From NCBI GenBank assembly GCA_963705155.1, contig CAVPJC010000020.1, positions 186,001-250,000 on the forward strand: a stretch of DNA of 64,000 bases. The letters are read 5' to 3'. A program made the position numbers and the translations under genes. This stretch comes from CAVPJC01 sp963705155. Its GTDB lineage: Bacteria; Chloroflexota; Anaerolineae; Anaerolineales; UBA4823. Shown here piece by piece: positions 30,421-38,673 of this stretch. Numbering within the stretch: position 1 is the stretch's first letter; the number at the start of each line of letters is the position of its first letter. The notes under the pieces are model-generated. The model was not told the origin of the DNA. It made no database searches and was given only the letters and a program-made list of their open reading frames with translations.

Positions 30421-31404
30421 CTAACCTCCCCAGAGGCGGGCGATGTCGAGGAGCTCATCGATGGGACGCAACTGACCGAGCGGCAGGGCCAGGTTGTGTG
30501 TGCGGGTCAGCGGGTACTGCAGCACCTGGCTGCCGGGGGGCAGGGGCTGCGCCTGGCGGCGAAATTCGCCGCAGGTGAGATACCCCGCCAGGATGATCTC
30601 CAGGCCGTAAACCCAGATGTTGCCCCAGGTGCCGGGCAAAGTCACGTGAGCCTGCTCGAAGACCCGGCTACGCAGGCCGATTTGCGCCTGGGGCAGGGTG
30701 GGGGTGTGCAGGTAAGCCAGAGCATGATATTGCAACTTCGTGCGGGCGGGCTGCCTGGGGGGCAGCTCCAACTTTTCGGAGATGAATTCGCGCTCAGCAT
30801 CCTGCCCGCCCAGCTCGATGGTGATGGGCGTCAGGGCATTCGACTTCAAGGTAAGCGCCCCCAGCCCGGTCCAGGAGGCAGGGCGTGACCAGAGATCAGG
30901 CAGGGGGTGGATAAAAAAGGACGGCTGTCCGGCGTGCAGGGCGCGCTCAAGGTCTTCATCCCTGGCTGTGATCAAAGCATTGATAAAGGCAAACAGGTAA
31001 ACATCCTGGTTGCGCATATTTTCCGATTCAACCTGAGTGGCGGGGACGAGAGCTGATGCTGCCAGCAGGGTATCCGGTTGGCGACGGATGAGGCGGATCA
31101 CATTTTTCCGGTAGATCAGGTAACTCTTGATATCCACCCGCCGCCCGCCCAGGGCAACGTCGTAGCGGTCGGGTTCGGTGAAGGGGGTGGCGCCCAGGGT
31201 ATCAAAAGGCACCTGCCTGGAAGTGAGCAGGCGGCGAAAAGACAGCTCCACCGCTTTGCCAGCCACGATGCGGCGCAGCCGGTCGAAAGGCGAGCCGCCC
31301 ATGCGGTCGTAAGTGTGCGCCAGGGAGCGGCAGGCATAGGCAATGCCGCCTGAGGTCAGGTCGGGTGTGTAGGGCAGGTGGATAAAATCGGAAGCCGAGA
31401 GCAA
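30421..31404 (-). CDS. Putative type II restriction endonuclease
   Basis: This 327-residue protein starts three bases after the partner methyltransferase ends. It has no family name I can give. A PD-(D/E)XK-like core is visible: ELSFRRLL, then DRYDVALGGRRVDIKSYL, where Asp...Asp-x-Lys could be the metal-binding and catalytic triad. The C-terminal two-thirds carry no recognised domain. The tight pairing with a TSPPYW-type DNA methyltransferase is the main argument for a restriction role. The recognition site is unknown. Confidence 0.55.
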   Translation of the reverse strand: MLSASDFIHLPYTPDLTSGGIAYACRSLAHTYDRMGGSPFDRLRRIVAGKAVELSFRRLLTSRQVPFDTLGATPFTEPDRYDVALGGRRVDIKSYLIYRKNVIRLIRRQPDTLLAASALVPATQVESENMRNQDVYLFAFINALITARDEDLERALHAGQPSFFIHPLPDLWSRPASWTGLGALTLKSNALTPITIELGGQDAEREFISEKLELPPRQPARTKLQYHALAYLHTPTLPQAQIGLRSRVFEQAHVTLPGTWGNIWVYGLEIILAGYLTCGEFRRQAQPLPPGSQVLQYPLTRTHNLALPLGQLRPIDELLDIARLWGG

Positions 31405-31407
31405 GGC

Positions 31408-32241
31408 TCACCCATTGCGGAACTGCAGGCAATAATGGTGGAAGGTATTGCTGACCCAGGCGCTGCCCAGTCCGTAGGGCGCCAGGCGCTGGTTATCCTG
31501 GCACCAGATGCGCTCATCCTTAAGCGTGTAGGTGTGGTCGAGACGGCGCGCCAGATCCCAGGCCAGGGGGTAGATCTTTCCACCCTTTTTAACATTTTTG
31601 ACGATGATCGTCAGATAGGCTTTGGGTTTCAGAAAGGGCTGCAGGGCCTCATAGATCTGAGCCAGGCGATCGATAAATTCATCGTAGCCGGCCACATTGC
31701 CCAGGTCTTCGGGATCGTCAGAATAAAAGACATCCAGATCGGAGGAGGCGCGGCGCACCTTCTGAGTGCCTGCGCCACGGGCGCGGAGCATATCCCAGTA
31801 GGGCGGCGAGGTGATGACGTAATCGACCGGCGGAAGGGTGTACTGGCTGACAAGGGCGGCGATATCGGCGGCGTTGCCGGGGATAACCTGGCAGGCCAGC
31901 TCCTGTGCAGGCTCGCCCAGGGCGAGGCGCTCTTCGTTTACCACCCGTGCAGCAATGGCGGCGTAAGCGGGGTTCAATTCGATGCCGTAAGCGTGGCGCC
32001 CGGCGCGCAGCGCAGCCACCAGGGCGCTGCCCGTACCTGCCATGGGGTCGAGCACCACCTGGCCGCGGCGGGTGAAGAATTCGATAAATTCCTGGGCCAG
32101 CGTTTCCGGAAATTTGGCCGGATGGCGCAGAACATCCTTGCGGCGCGGCGGGGGGTTGTGGATGAACCAGGATTTCTGGAATTTCAGCCAGTCTTTGTTG
32201 GTGAGGTCATTCAGCGGGTTTTTAAGTGTGCGTGGGGACAT
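31408..32241 (-). CDS. Site-specific DNA methyltransferase (TSPPYW type)
   Basis: This 277-residue enzyme has the S-adenosylmethionine motif I VLDPMAGTGSALVAALRAG, a motif II-like YGIELNP, and the catalytic motif IV YVITSPPYW. The order I then IV is that of gamma-type enzymes, and TSPPYW points to N4-cytosine or N6-adenine methylation. The N-terminal KDWLKFQKSWFI and HPAKFPETLA segments are typical of this family. It is the first gene of a two-gene restriction-modification operon. Confidence 0.85.
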   Translation of the reverse strand: MSPRTLKNPLNDLTNKDWLKFQKSWFIHNPPPRRKDVLRHPAKFPETLAQEFIEFFTRRGQVVLDPMAGTGSALVAALRAGRHAYGIELNPAYAAIAARVVNEERLALGEPAQELACQVIPGNAADIAALVSQYTLPPVDYVITSPPYWDMLRARGAGTQKVRRASSDLDVFYSDDPEDLGNVAGYDEFIDRLAQIYEALQPFLKPKAYLTIIVKNVKKGGKIYPLAWDLARRLDHTYTLKDERIWCQDNQRLAPYGLGSAWVSNTFHHYCLQFRNG

Positions 32242-32273
32242 GGGTGAGGTTTGATCGAAGCTGGGAAAATGGA

Positions 32274-33029
32274 CTACTGCTCAATGGAACGCACCACCAG
32301 GTCGGCAAAGCTGACGGTGACGGCGTTGTCGCCGGCAGAGCGGATGAAGACACCCAGGCTGCCAGCGCTGAGGGAGGGATCTTTGACGCTGAACTGCAGC
32401 TCGCCGTTGATGTAGAAGCGCATTTCTTTCTCATTGGCCCACACACCCAGGCGCGCACTGCTGGGAGCGCCGGGTGGCACCGCACCGCTGGGCGCCGGTG
32501 GTTGGGGTGAGGAAGCCCGGCCCTGGTAATATTTATCCAGGCGCACCTGGCTGTCGCAGGAAATGGAGAAACGGTAAAACTCGAGAGCAGGTGAAACACG
32601 CAGCAGCAGGCCGTATTCGTCGGCGGCGCGGCACAGGCTGGGACTGGCGGTGATTTCCAGGTAAAAATTTCTCAAGAGCGGTTCATTCCTGAGGGTGTAG
32701 AGGTAAGCGCCGGGCTGGTTGAGCGCCAGGGCCAGGTTGTTTTTTCCCAGGGCGATGCTGGTGCTGGCGGTCTGGATCAAGCTCCAATTTTCAGGGTCGC
32801 TAAAGTCATCCCGGAAGATGATACTCCCGGCTGCCGGGGTGACATCCAGGGTGGGGGTGATGACCGGGGTGGGGAATACCGTGGGTGTGGAGGTGGGCGG
32901 GAACCAGATGATGGTGGGGGTGGCTGTCAGGACGGCGGTCGGACTGGCGGTGGGTTCGGGCGGCAGGGGGGTGGCAGCCGGACGGCAGGCGGACAAACTG
33001 AGGGTTACCATCAAGACCAGAAGCAACAC
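32274..33029 (-). CDS. Lipoprotein with concanavalin/LamG-like domain
   Basis: A short hydrophobic signal ends in a lipobox LSAC, followed by a Thr/Pro-rich spacer (TPTIIWFPPTSTPTVFPTP) and a beta-rich domain starting FRDDFSDPENW. That opening resembles the C-terminal domain of the HtrA-like protein at 16177-17952. Two cysteines (SLCRA and ISCDS) may pair. The start is uncertain: I use the GTG at 33029. An ATG at 33064 would need a frame correction. It is surface-exposed; a sugar-binding role is only an inference from the fold. Confidence 0.6.
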   Translation of the reverse strand: MLLLVLMVTLSLSACRPAATPLPPEPTASPTAVLTATPTIIWFPPTSTPTVFPTPVITPTLDVTPAAGSIIFRDDFSDPENWSLIQTASTSIALGKNNLALALNQPGAYLYTLRNEPLLRNFYLEITASPSLCRAADEYGLLLRVSPALEFYRFSISCDSQVRLDKYYQGRASSPQPPAPSGAVPPGAPSSARLGVWANEKEMRFYINGELQFSVKDPSLSAGSLGVFIRSAGDNAVTVSFADLVVRSIEQ

Positions 33030-33214
33030 ACGGTTTTCACCAAACAGCTTGAAAATTTGGACATCCTTTTGAACCTGGCGTTCTCGACCGGGTGGTGCAG
33101 TCTTCCAGCCGGTTCGAGGGCTGCTTCGTCGGGCAAACCCCGCCCTTCTCGCAGCGACACGCTGCTTTATGGAAGCCGCGGGAACTGGTGAAGTCACCCT
33201 CAACACAGAGACAC

Positions 33215-34507
33215 CTAGCTGATCTCAACGACCTGGTCGCGTTCGGGGCCGACCGAAACCAGCCGTACGGCGGCACCGCTCAGGGTTTCCACACGCAAGA
33301 TATAGGCACGCGCCTGGGCGGGCAGGTCTTCCCAGCGGCGCACCTGCCAGAGGTCTTCCTTCCAGCCGGGCAGTTCTTCATATATGGGTGTATATCCATC
33401 CAGGTCAGCCGGACCAAACGGCAGCTCGTGGAAAATCTGGCCGCCTTTGCTGTAAGCGTTGCAGATCAGGATGGTTTCCATCCCGGTCAAGACATCCAGC
33501 TTGGTGAGGGCCAACTCGGTCAGGCCGTTGATGCGCACCGCATAGCGCAGCAAGACCATATCCAGCCAGCCCACACGGCGCGGCCGCCCGGTGGTGGTGC
33601 CGTATTCATCCCACGGGTGTTCGCCGGTGCCGCGCAGCCGCACGGCCTCATCGCCGGAAAGCTCAGACGGGAAGGGGCCGGAACCCACGCGGGTCTGAAA
33701 GGCCTTGGTCACCCCGACCACACGCTCGGCGCAGCCCACCCCCAGCCCCAGGCCAACCAGGGCGCCTGCGGCGGTGGGGTAAGAGCTGGTGACGAACGGA
33801 TAGGTGCCGTGATCCAGATCCAGGAGGGTGCCCTGGGCGCCCTCAGCCAGGACGCGGCTGCCGAGTTTAAGAGCATTGGAGAGCAGCTCGGAAACATCGG
33901 CGATGTAGGGCTGCAGGCGCCGGGCGTAATCCACATATTCGTCGACGGCGGCAGGCACATCCAGCGGGGCGGCGCTGAAATCTTTGACCAGGCGCTGGTT
34001 GGCGGTTTCGAGATGGCTGCGCAGGGCGCTGGTGAAGGCAGGGATATCCAGCATCTGCCCCAGGCGCAGGCCGCTGCGGGCGACTTTATCGGCATAGGCC
34101 GGGCCAATGCCGCGCAGGGTGGTGCCGATTTTGCCTGCGCCGCGGGCGGCTTCCTGAGCAGCGTCGATGGCGCAGTGAGCCGGGGTGATCAGGTGGGCGG
34201 CGTGCGAGAGGCGCAGGCGGGCCGGGTTTACCGCCACACCGGCGGCATGCAGCATATCCATTTCGGCGAACAGGGTGGCGGGATTGACCACCACGCCGTT
34301 GCCGATCACACCCACGGTATGCGGGTGGACGATGCCCGAGGGGATAAGGTGCAGCTTGAAGGTCTGGGCGCCCACCGTAACGGTGTGCCCGGCGTTATCG
34401 CCGCCGTTATAGCGGCCTACAAAATCGGCCTGAGCGGCCAGCAAATCCACCACACGACCTTTGCCTTCGTCGCCCCATTGCGCGCCGACGATGATATCCA
34501 ACGGCAT
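33215..34507 (-). CDS. purA: Adenylosuccinate synthetase
   Basis: This 430-residue enzyme joins IMP and aspartate with GTP in AMP synthesis. Visible are the P-loop-like GAQWGDEGKGR, NGGDNAGHTV, TTLRGIGPAYADK, QGTLLDLDHGTYPFVTSS and GTTTGRPRR. The start ATG at 34507 has GGAGG upstream; the open frame runs 26 codons further upstream without family similarity. The gene is intact and cytosolic. Confidence 0.96.
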   Translation of the reverse strand: MPLDIIVGAQWGDEGKGRVVDLLAAQADFVGRYNGGDNAGHTVTVGAQTFKLHLIPSGIVHPHTVGVIGNGVVVNPATLFAEMDMLHAAGVAVNPARLRLSHAAHLITPAHCAIDAAQEAARGAGKIGTTLRGIGPAYADKVARSGLRLGQMLDIPAFTSALRSHLETANQRLVKDFSAAPLDVPAAVDEYVDYARRLQPYIADVSELLSNALKLGSRVLAEGAQGTLLDLDHGTYPFVTSSYPTAAGALVGLGLGVGCAERVVGVTKAFQTRVGSGPFPSELSGDEAVRLRGTGEHPWDEYGTTTGRPRRVGWLDMVLLRYAVRINGLTELALTKLDVLTGMETILICNAYSKGGQIFHELPFGPADLDGYTPIYEELPGWKEDLWQVRRWEDLPAQARAYILRVETLSGAAVRLVSVGPERDQVVEIS

Positions 34508-34583
34508 AGCTGCCTCCAGTACATTCAGACCGTGAACCCGATGCGGGAACAGGCAAGGTGTTGTAAAATATCCCTGTACATCC

Positions 34584-34613
34584 ATTCTAGCATATTGCAG
34601 GCTAACCGTTCAA
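34584..34613 (-). promoter_or_regulatory. Predicted promoter of purA
   Basis: On the minus strand, TTGAAC (34608-34613) and TAGAAT (34584-34589) are 18 bases apart, about 77 bases before the purA ATG. It lies in the divergent gap with the dehydrogenase gene at 34631. Confidence 0.4.
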
Positions 34614-34630
34614 CATTCAAGGAGCAATTC

Positions 34631-35648
34631 ATGCGAAAAAGAGCCATCCTGATAACCGGAGCCGCGGGTGAAATCGGGCATGCATTAATTTCAGCCCTGA
34701 CGGATGAAGGTTCTTATCATCTGGTTACGCTCGATCTACAAGATTTACCCGAGAATATCGCCCGCCGGGTTACCCATGTCAAGGGCGATATTCTGGATAA
34801 AGCCCTGCTTTCGCGGCTGGTGAGCGAGTACGAGCTGGATACCATCTTTCACCTGGCGGCGCTGCTTTCGACGCGGGCCGAGTTCACGCCGGAAGCCGCC
34901 CACCGGGTGAATGTGGAAGGCACCTTGACGCTTCTGCAGCTGGCGGAGGAGCAATCGGAATGGCGCGGCCAGCCGGTAAAGTTCATCTTCCCCAGCTCGA
35001 TCGCGGCTTACGGATCTGCCTGACCTGGAAACCAAGACCACCTACGCACGCGTGCGTGAATGGGAATGGAATTATCCCCGCACGATGTACGGCTGCAACA
35101 AGCTGTACTGCGAGCAGCTGGGGATCTATTTCAGCCGCTATTACCGCCAGCTGGCCGCCGACCGGCCGGTGATGCTGGATTTTCGCAGCCTGCGCTTCCC
35201 GGGGTTGATCAGCGCTTTCACCGTCCCCAGCGGGGGCACGAGCGATTACGGCCCCGAAATGCTGCATGCGGCGGCCAAAGGTGCGCCCTATGCCTGTTTT
35301 GTGCGCGAAGATGTGCGCATCCCCTTCATGGCGATGCCAGATGCGGTCAGCGCACTGCTGCGGCTGAAGGACGCCCGGCGCGAAGGGCTGCGCCACCTGG
35401 TGTACAACATCACCAGCTTCAGCCTGAGCGCGGCCGAGTTCCGGGAGTGGGTGCTCAAGTACTTCCCCGAGGCGCAGATCACCTTTGAACCCGACCTGAA
35501 GCGCCAGGGGATTGTGGACAGCTGGCCCGCCGACCTGGATGACAGCGCCGCCCGGCGGGATTGGGGCTGGCAGCCGGATTACGACACCGAGCGGTCTTTC
35601 GGTGAGTACCTGGTGCCGAACATCACGCGCCGCTACCAGGGCGGTTAA
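34631..35648 (+). CDS. NAD-dependent epimerase/dehydrogenase, L-threonine 3-dehydrogenase-like
   Basis: This is an SDR-type Rossmann protein: ILITGAAGEIGHAL for the NAD-binding loop, then KGDILD and FHLAALLST, a Ser in FPSSIAAYG, and the Tyr-x3-Lys of MYGCNKLYCEQLG. The C-terminal FRSLRFPGLIS, GGTSDYGPEMLHAA and VREDVRIPFMAMPDA segments match short-chain threonine dehydrogenases. A frame change at about 35017 is restored by one base less (338 residues). The sugar-nucleotide versus threonine substrate is not settled by sequence. Confidence 0.8.
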
Positions 35649-35703
35649 TGTTTTTGCCCAAACGGCGGGCACGCCGTGAAAACCTGAATATTATTGGTGG
35701 ATT

Positions 35704-36855
35704 ATGACAGAAATTAAGCCTGCAGATTACCACCCCGGACCGATTGTGCTCTTCGGCTCGGGCGAAACCTCACCCAGCGGGCGCAAGGTGCTCGATAAGG
35801 TGATGCGCAACCTGCCCATGCGGCCGAGCGTGGCTTTGTTGGAAACCCCGGCCGGTTTTGAGCTGAACTCTTCCCAGGTTATCGGGCGGGTGGGAGAATT
35901 CATCCAGGATAGGCTGCAAAACTATGCCCCGCAGGTTAGCATAGTGGCGGCGCGGCGGCGGGGCACAGAATTCAGCCCCGACGATCCACAGGTGGTGAAG
36001 GCGCTCTTCGGGGCCGATATGATCTTCATGGGGCCGGGCAGCCCAACGTACGCCGTGCGCCAGCTGCGCGGCAGCCTGGCCTGGCACGCCATCCTGGCCT
36101 GCCACCGGCTGGGATCGGCGATGGTGTTTGCCAGCGCGGCGGTGGTGGCAGCCAGCCTGTATGCCCTGCCGGTGTATGAGATCTACAAGGTGGGCGAAGA
36201 CCTGCACTGGAAAGACGGGCTGGATTTCTTCGGGGCGTACGGGCTGCCGCTGGTGTTTGTGCCGCATTGGAACAACAACGATGGCGGGGCCGAGCTGGAT
36301 ACCAGCCGCTGTTTCATGGGGCAGGCGCGTTTTGCCCAACTGATGGAGATGATCCCATCTGAATTGACCGTGGTGGGCATCGATGAAAAGACCGCCCTGG
36401 TGATGGACCCGCAAAAAGGGGAGTGTCACGTGTCTGGGCTGGGCGGGGTGACCCTGCTGCACGCCGGGCCGGAGCACGGCAGGGCATCTTCGCAGGATGA
36501 TTTGAGCGGCACCGGGCTGGCCGAGGTGGCTGAACTGCGCCAGAGCCATGTGCACCAGTACCAGGACGGGGAAAGCTTCCCGATGAGCAAGATCGGCGAA
36601 TTCCGCCCGGCGCAAGCCGATATGGGCGTGCCGCCCAGTGTGTGGCACGCAGCCTTGCAGGCGCGCCAGACGGCGGCAGAAGCGCCCGCCCTGCCAGACC
36701 AGCCGCCAGCCGTGGTGTTGGCCCTGCTGGAGCAGAGGCAGGCGGCGCGGGCCGGGAAAGACTGGGCCGCCTCCGACCGGCTGCGGGCCGAGATCGCTGC
36801 CCTGGGCTGGGCTGTGCAGGATACGCCGGATGGGCAGAAGGCGGCGCCGGGATAA
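35704..36855 (+). CDS. Peptidase S51 / class I amidotransferase-like protein with CysRS-like tail
   Basis: This is an intact 383-residue protein. Residues 1-300 have the S51/cyanophycinase-like flavodoxin fold: GPIVLFGSGETSPSG, FMGPGSPTYAVRQL, a nucleophile-elbow region AMVFASAAVVAA, and FVPHWNNNDGGAELDTSRCFMG. The last 50 residues (LEQRQAARAGKDWAASDRL, then EIAALGWAVQDTPDG) look like the C-terminal helical end of cysteinyl-tRNA synthetase. No synthetase catalytic motifs are present, so calling it a tRNA synthetase would be wrong. The function is unknown. Confidence 0.7.
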   Translation: MTEIKPADYHPGPIVLFGSGETSPSGRKVLDKVMRNLPMRPSVALLETPAGFELNSSQVIGRVGEFIQDRLQNYAPQVSIVAARRRGTEFSPDDPQVVKALFGADMIFMGPGSPTYAVRQLRGSLAWHAILACHRLGSAMVFASAAVVAASLYALPVYEIYKVGEDLHWKDGLDFFGAYGLPLVFVPHWNNNDGGAELDTSRCFMGQARFAQLMEMIPSELTVVGIDEKTALVMDPQKGECHVSGLGGVTLLHAGPEHGRASSQDDLSGTGLAEVAELRQSHVHQYQDGESFPMSKIGEFRPAQADMGVPPSVWHAALQARQTAAEAPALPDQPPAVVLALLEQRQAARAGKDWAASDRLRAEIAALGWAVQDTPDGQKAAPG

Positions 36856-36862
36856 ATCAGTA

Positions 36863-36890
36863 ACCACGAAACACACGAAATACACGAAAA
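36863..36890. repeat. Short ACACGAAA-type direct repeats
   Basis: Three near-copies of (C)ACACGAAA follow one another right after the S51 gene. The following 120 bases (to 37010) hold no gene that I can support. Confidence 0.5.
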
Positions 36891-37010
36891 ATTTGTCGGA
36901 TTTGGTTGGCGAGGTGGGATATGGTGGAACGAGATTGTTTCCCATCGCTACGCTCTGGGCAAGCTGCGAAGAGCGCTCGCACAGACATTTCGAATGACAA
37001 AGGATCACCC

Positions 37011-37046
37011 ATGTCTAAATCAATAAGAGTTGGCTATATCGGTCTC
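37011..37046 (+). repeat. Truncated copy of the start of the downstream dehydrogenase gene
   Basis: The first 12 codons (MSKSIRVGYIGL) repeat the start of the gene at 38674 (MSKSLRVGYIGL). About 28 of 35 bases match, including 11 at the start and 17 near the end. The match stops abruptly, and NACHT-like coding sequence follows in another frame. It looks like a recombination scar at the left edge of the DGR remnant. Confidence 0.65.
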
Positions 37047-37066
37047 GCGCCGGGCTGGCTTTTGCC

Positions 37067-38268
37067 ATGGACAGGGCTGAGAATGACCTGGATCGGCCAG
37101 ATGCGCCCAAACTCGTACCGGTTTACGTGCGCCTGCGGAGTTTCGCCGCCTTTTTAGAAGCCAAACGCGACGTATATACATCAGCGGGGCACGGCGCCCT
37201 GCTGGCGTTTCTGGACCACACCTTTCGCACCGAGCGAAACCTGGACCTGACGCACGACTTTTTTGAGAAGCTGTTGGAAAGTGGTGACTGTCTGGTGCTG
37301 CTGGACGGGCTGGACGAAGTTACCAGAATGCGGGGTGAGGTGGCCCAGCAGGTGTACGCGTTTATCCGCCATTACCGGGCGCGCAACAATCGTTTTGGGG
37401 TCGGTTCACGTCCAGGCGGTTACCAGGCAGTTGAAGTCTATCTGCGCGTGGCAGACCTGGCGGTCTGCCAGGTGAATTCGCTCGATTTGAGAGGCATCTA
37501 CCGTTTGATGGAGATCTTGTTCGGGCTGGTAGAAAAGGACATTCACAAGCCCGCTTTCTGGAGGAGGAGAACTTCAGGGATGAAAGCCTGTGGAGCGGGT
37601 TCGCCCGCTACCAGCCCGATGGGCAGCCGGCGAAAGGTGATTGGGGCGCCGAAGGCTGGGAGTGGGTGCAGGGCGCGCTGAAGAACGAGAATATTTCCGA
37701 CGGAAGGGCGGTTTTCCCGTGCTACTGGCGGGATGAGCGCTTTGGGATTGCCCGGCGCGGGGCGCCGGTGGTGGGGGTGAGCTGGTATGAAGCCAGCGCC
37801 TACTGCCGCTGGCTGCTTCGTAAGTGGCCGGAACTGGACGAGAAGGACGCCAACCGGGGCTGTTCCCCGGCAGAACTCCGCCTACCCCTGGAAAGCGAGT
37901 GGCAGGCAGCGGCGGGCGGGATCGATCCCGAGAAGCGCTACCCGTGGGATGCGCCCGGGTCACACACGTCTGAAAAAGCCGAAATCCTGCAGCGGGCGAA
38001 CGTGGAGGGTGGCGTGGGGCGCACCACGCCGGTGGGCATGTACCCGCAGGGTTTGAGCGAGCCGTTCAAGCTGGCCGACCTGGCGGGAAACGTGTGGGAA
38101 TGGCAGGCCAATCTTTACGAAAAGGATAGCTCCTTTCTGGCGCTGCGCGGCGGGTCGTGGTACGGCAATATAGACCTCGCGTGTGTGGCTTTTCGCTATA
38201 GCGGCAGCCCGGACGGCCGATGGGGCAGCTACTACGGCTTTCGGGTGGTGGTCCTCCCCAGTAAGTAA
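37067..38268 (+). pseudogene. Truncated NACHT-FGE protein, DGR-type variable protein
   Basis: The first part (to about 37530) is the latter half of a NACHT ATPase: KLVPVYVRLRSF, the Walker B-like CLVLLDGLDEV, and VGSRPGGY. The Walker A half is missing. A frame change at about 37555 leads into FLEEENFRDESLWSGFARY and an FGE-sulfatase/C-type-lectin domain: PVVGVSWYEASAYCRWL, LRLPLESEWQAAA, RYPWD, TTPVGMYPQG, LADLAGNVWEWQ, LRGGSWY and GFRVV. NACHT-FGE fusions are known variable proteins of diversity-generating retroelements and may act in defence. It lacks a proper N-terminus and the usual linker between the parts, so I call it a remnant. Confidence 0.7.
38161..38235 (+). other. Candidate DGR variable region
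   Basis: Between LRGGSW and GFRVV the residues are Y, G, N, D, F, S and W-rich. About fifteen codons here (TAC, GGC, AAT, GAC, TTT, TAT, AGC and so on) end in C or T and can all be derived from AAC or AAT by changing only the adenines. That is the signature of adenine-specific DGR mutagenesis. The invariant CGC, GCG, CCG and CGA codons between them fit a shared template. No template repeat was found in the window. Confidence 0.6.
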
Positions 38269-38353
38269 TTGTGTTCTGGAGAACTGTTTTCTGTGTTCTG
38301 TCGGCGCAAAAATTTACCTGGCACGCCTCTTGCATAAAGAGGCGGCGTGAAGA

Positions 38354-38480
38354 GCTAGAAGAGATCTCAACCCCCAACTGGTTGAATTTGGTAACCTGTA
38401 CAGCGCCTATCGAAAAGTGTGGCGTGGCAAAGCGCATGAAGACCGATGCGGCGGAATTCGAGCGCAATACTGGCCAGTCT
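38354..38480 (+). pseudogene. Reverse transcriptase N-terminal stub
   Basis: Reading from 38378, LVEFGNLYSAYRKVWRGKAHED and, after a frame change, DAAEFERN match the start of bacterial DGR/group-II-like reverse transcriptases, which open with NLY-x-A-x-RK-x-x-RGK and then an A-x-FE segment. The similarity ends after about 40 codons and none of the catalytic motifs (such as YADD) follow. It lies 110 bases after the variable protein, the usual place for the RT of a DGR. Confidence 0.5.
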
Positions 38481-38512
38481 CGCACCCGCCCCACAGGGGC
38501 AAATACAAAAAC

Positions 38513-38602
38513 CCCTGCCCGTTCCGGTAGCCTACAAGGCGAAAGTCCGGGCAGGGAGGCGGACTGCGCCCTCATCCCCGGCCCTTCCCCCTGGGGGAAG
38601 GG
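38513..38602. repeat. Two intergenic palindromes
   Basis: CCCTGCCCG / CGGGCAGGG (38513-38521 and 38548-38556) has a T-run on its minus-strand side. CCCTTCCCC / GGGGAAGGG (38582-38590 and 38594-38602) is a G/C palindrome of a kind that recurs between genes in such genomes. They separate the RT stub from the dehydrogenase gene. No ORF is supported here. Confidence 0.55.
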
Positions 38603-38673
38603 AGAAGCCGATGGAATGATATAATTTTTCCATGTTCGTCAACCATGTATCAAAATTAACATGAGGTGTCGCC

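Noticed and set aside
33092..34585. Long plus-strand reading frame opposite purA (part of a 643-residue frame)
   Set aside because: Only its last part, from 34631, is a real gene start (the dehydrogenase). The rest is the shadow of purA and the lipoprotein.
35704..36855. Cysteinyl-tRNA synthetase
   Set aside because: Only the last 50 residues resemble it; HIGH and KMSKS motifs are absent and the main domain is S51-like.
38504..38640. DGR template repeat downstream of the RT stub
   Set aside because: The sequence does not match 38140-38256; it is two palindromes and G/C-rich intergenic DNA.
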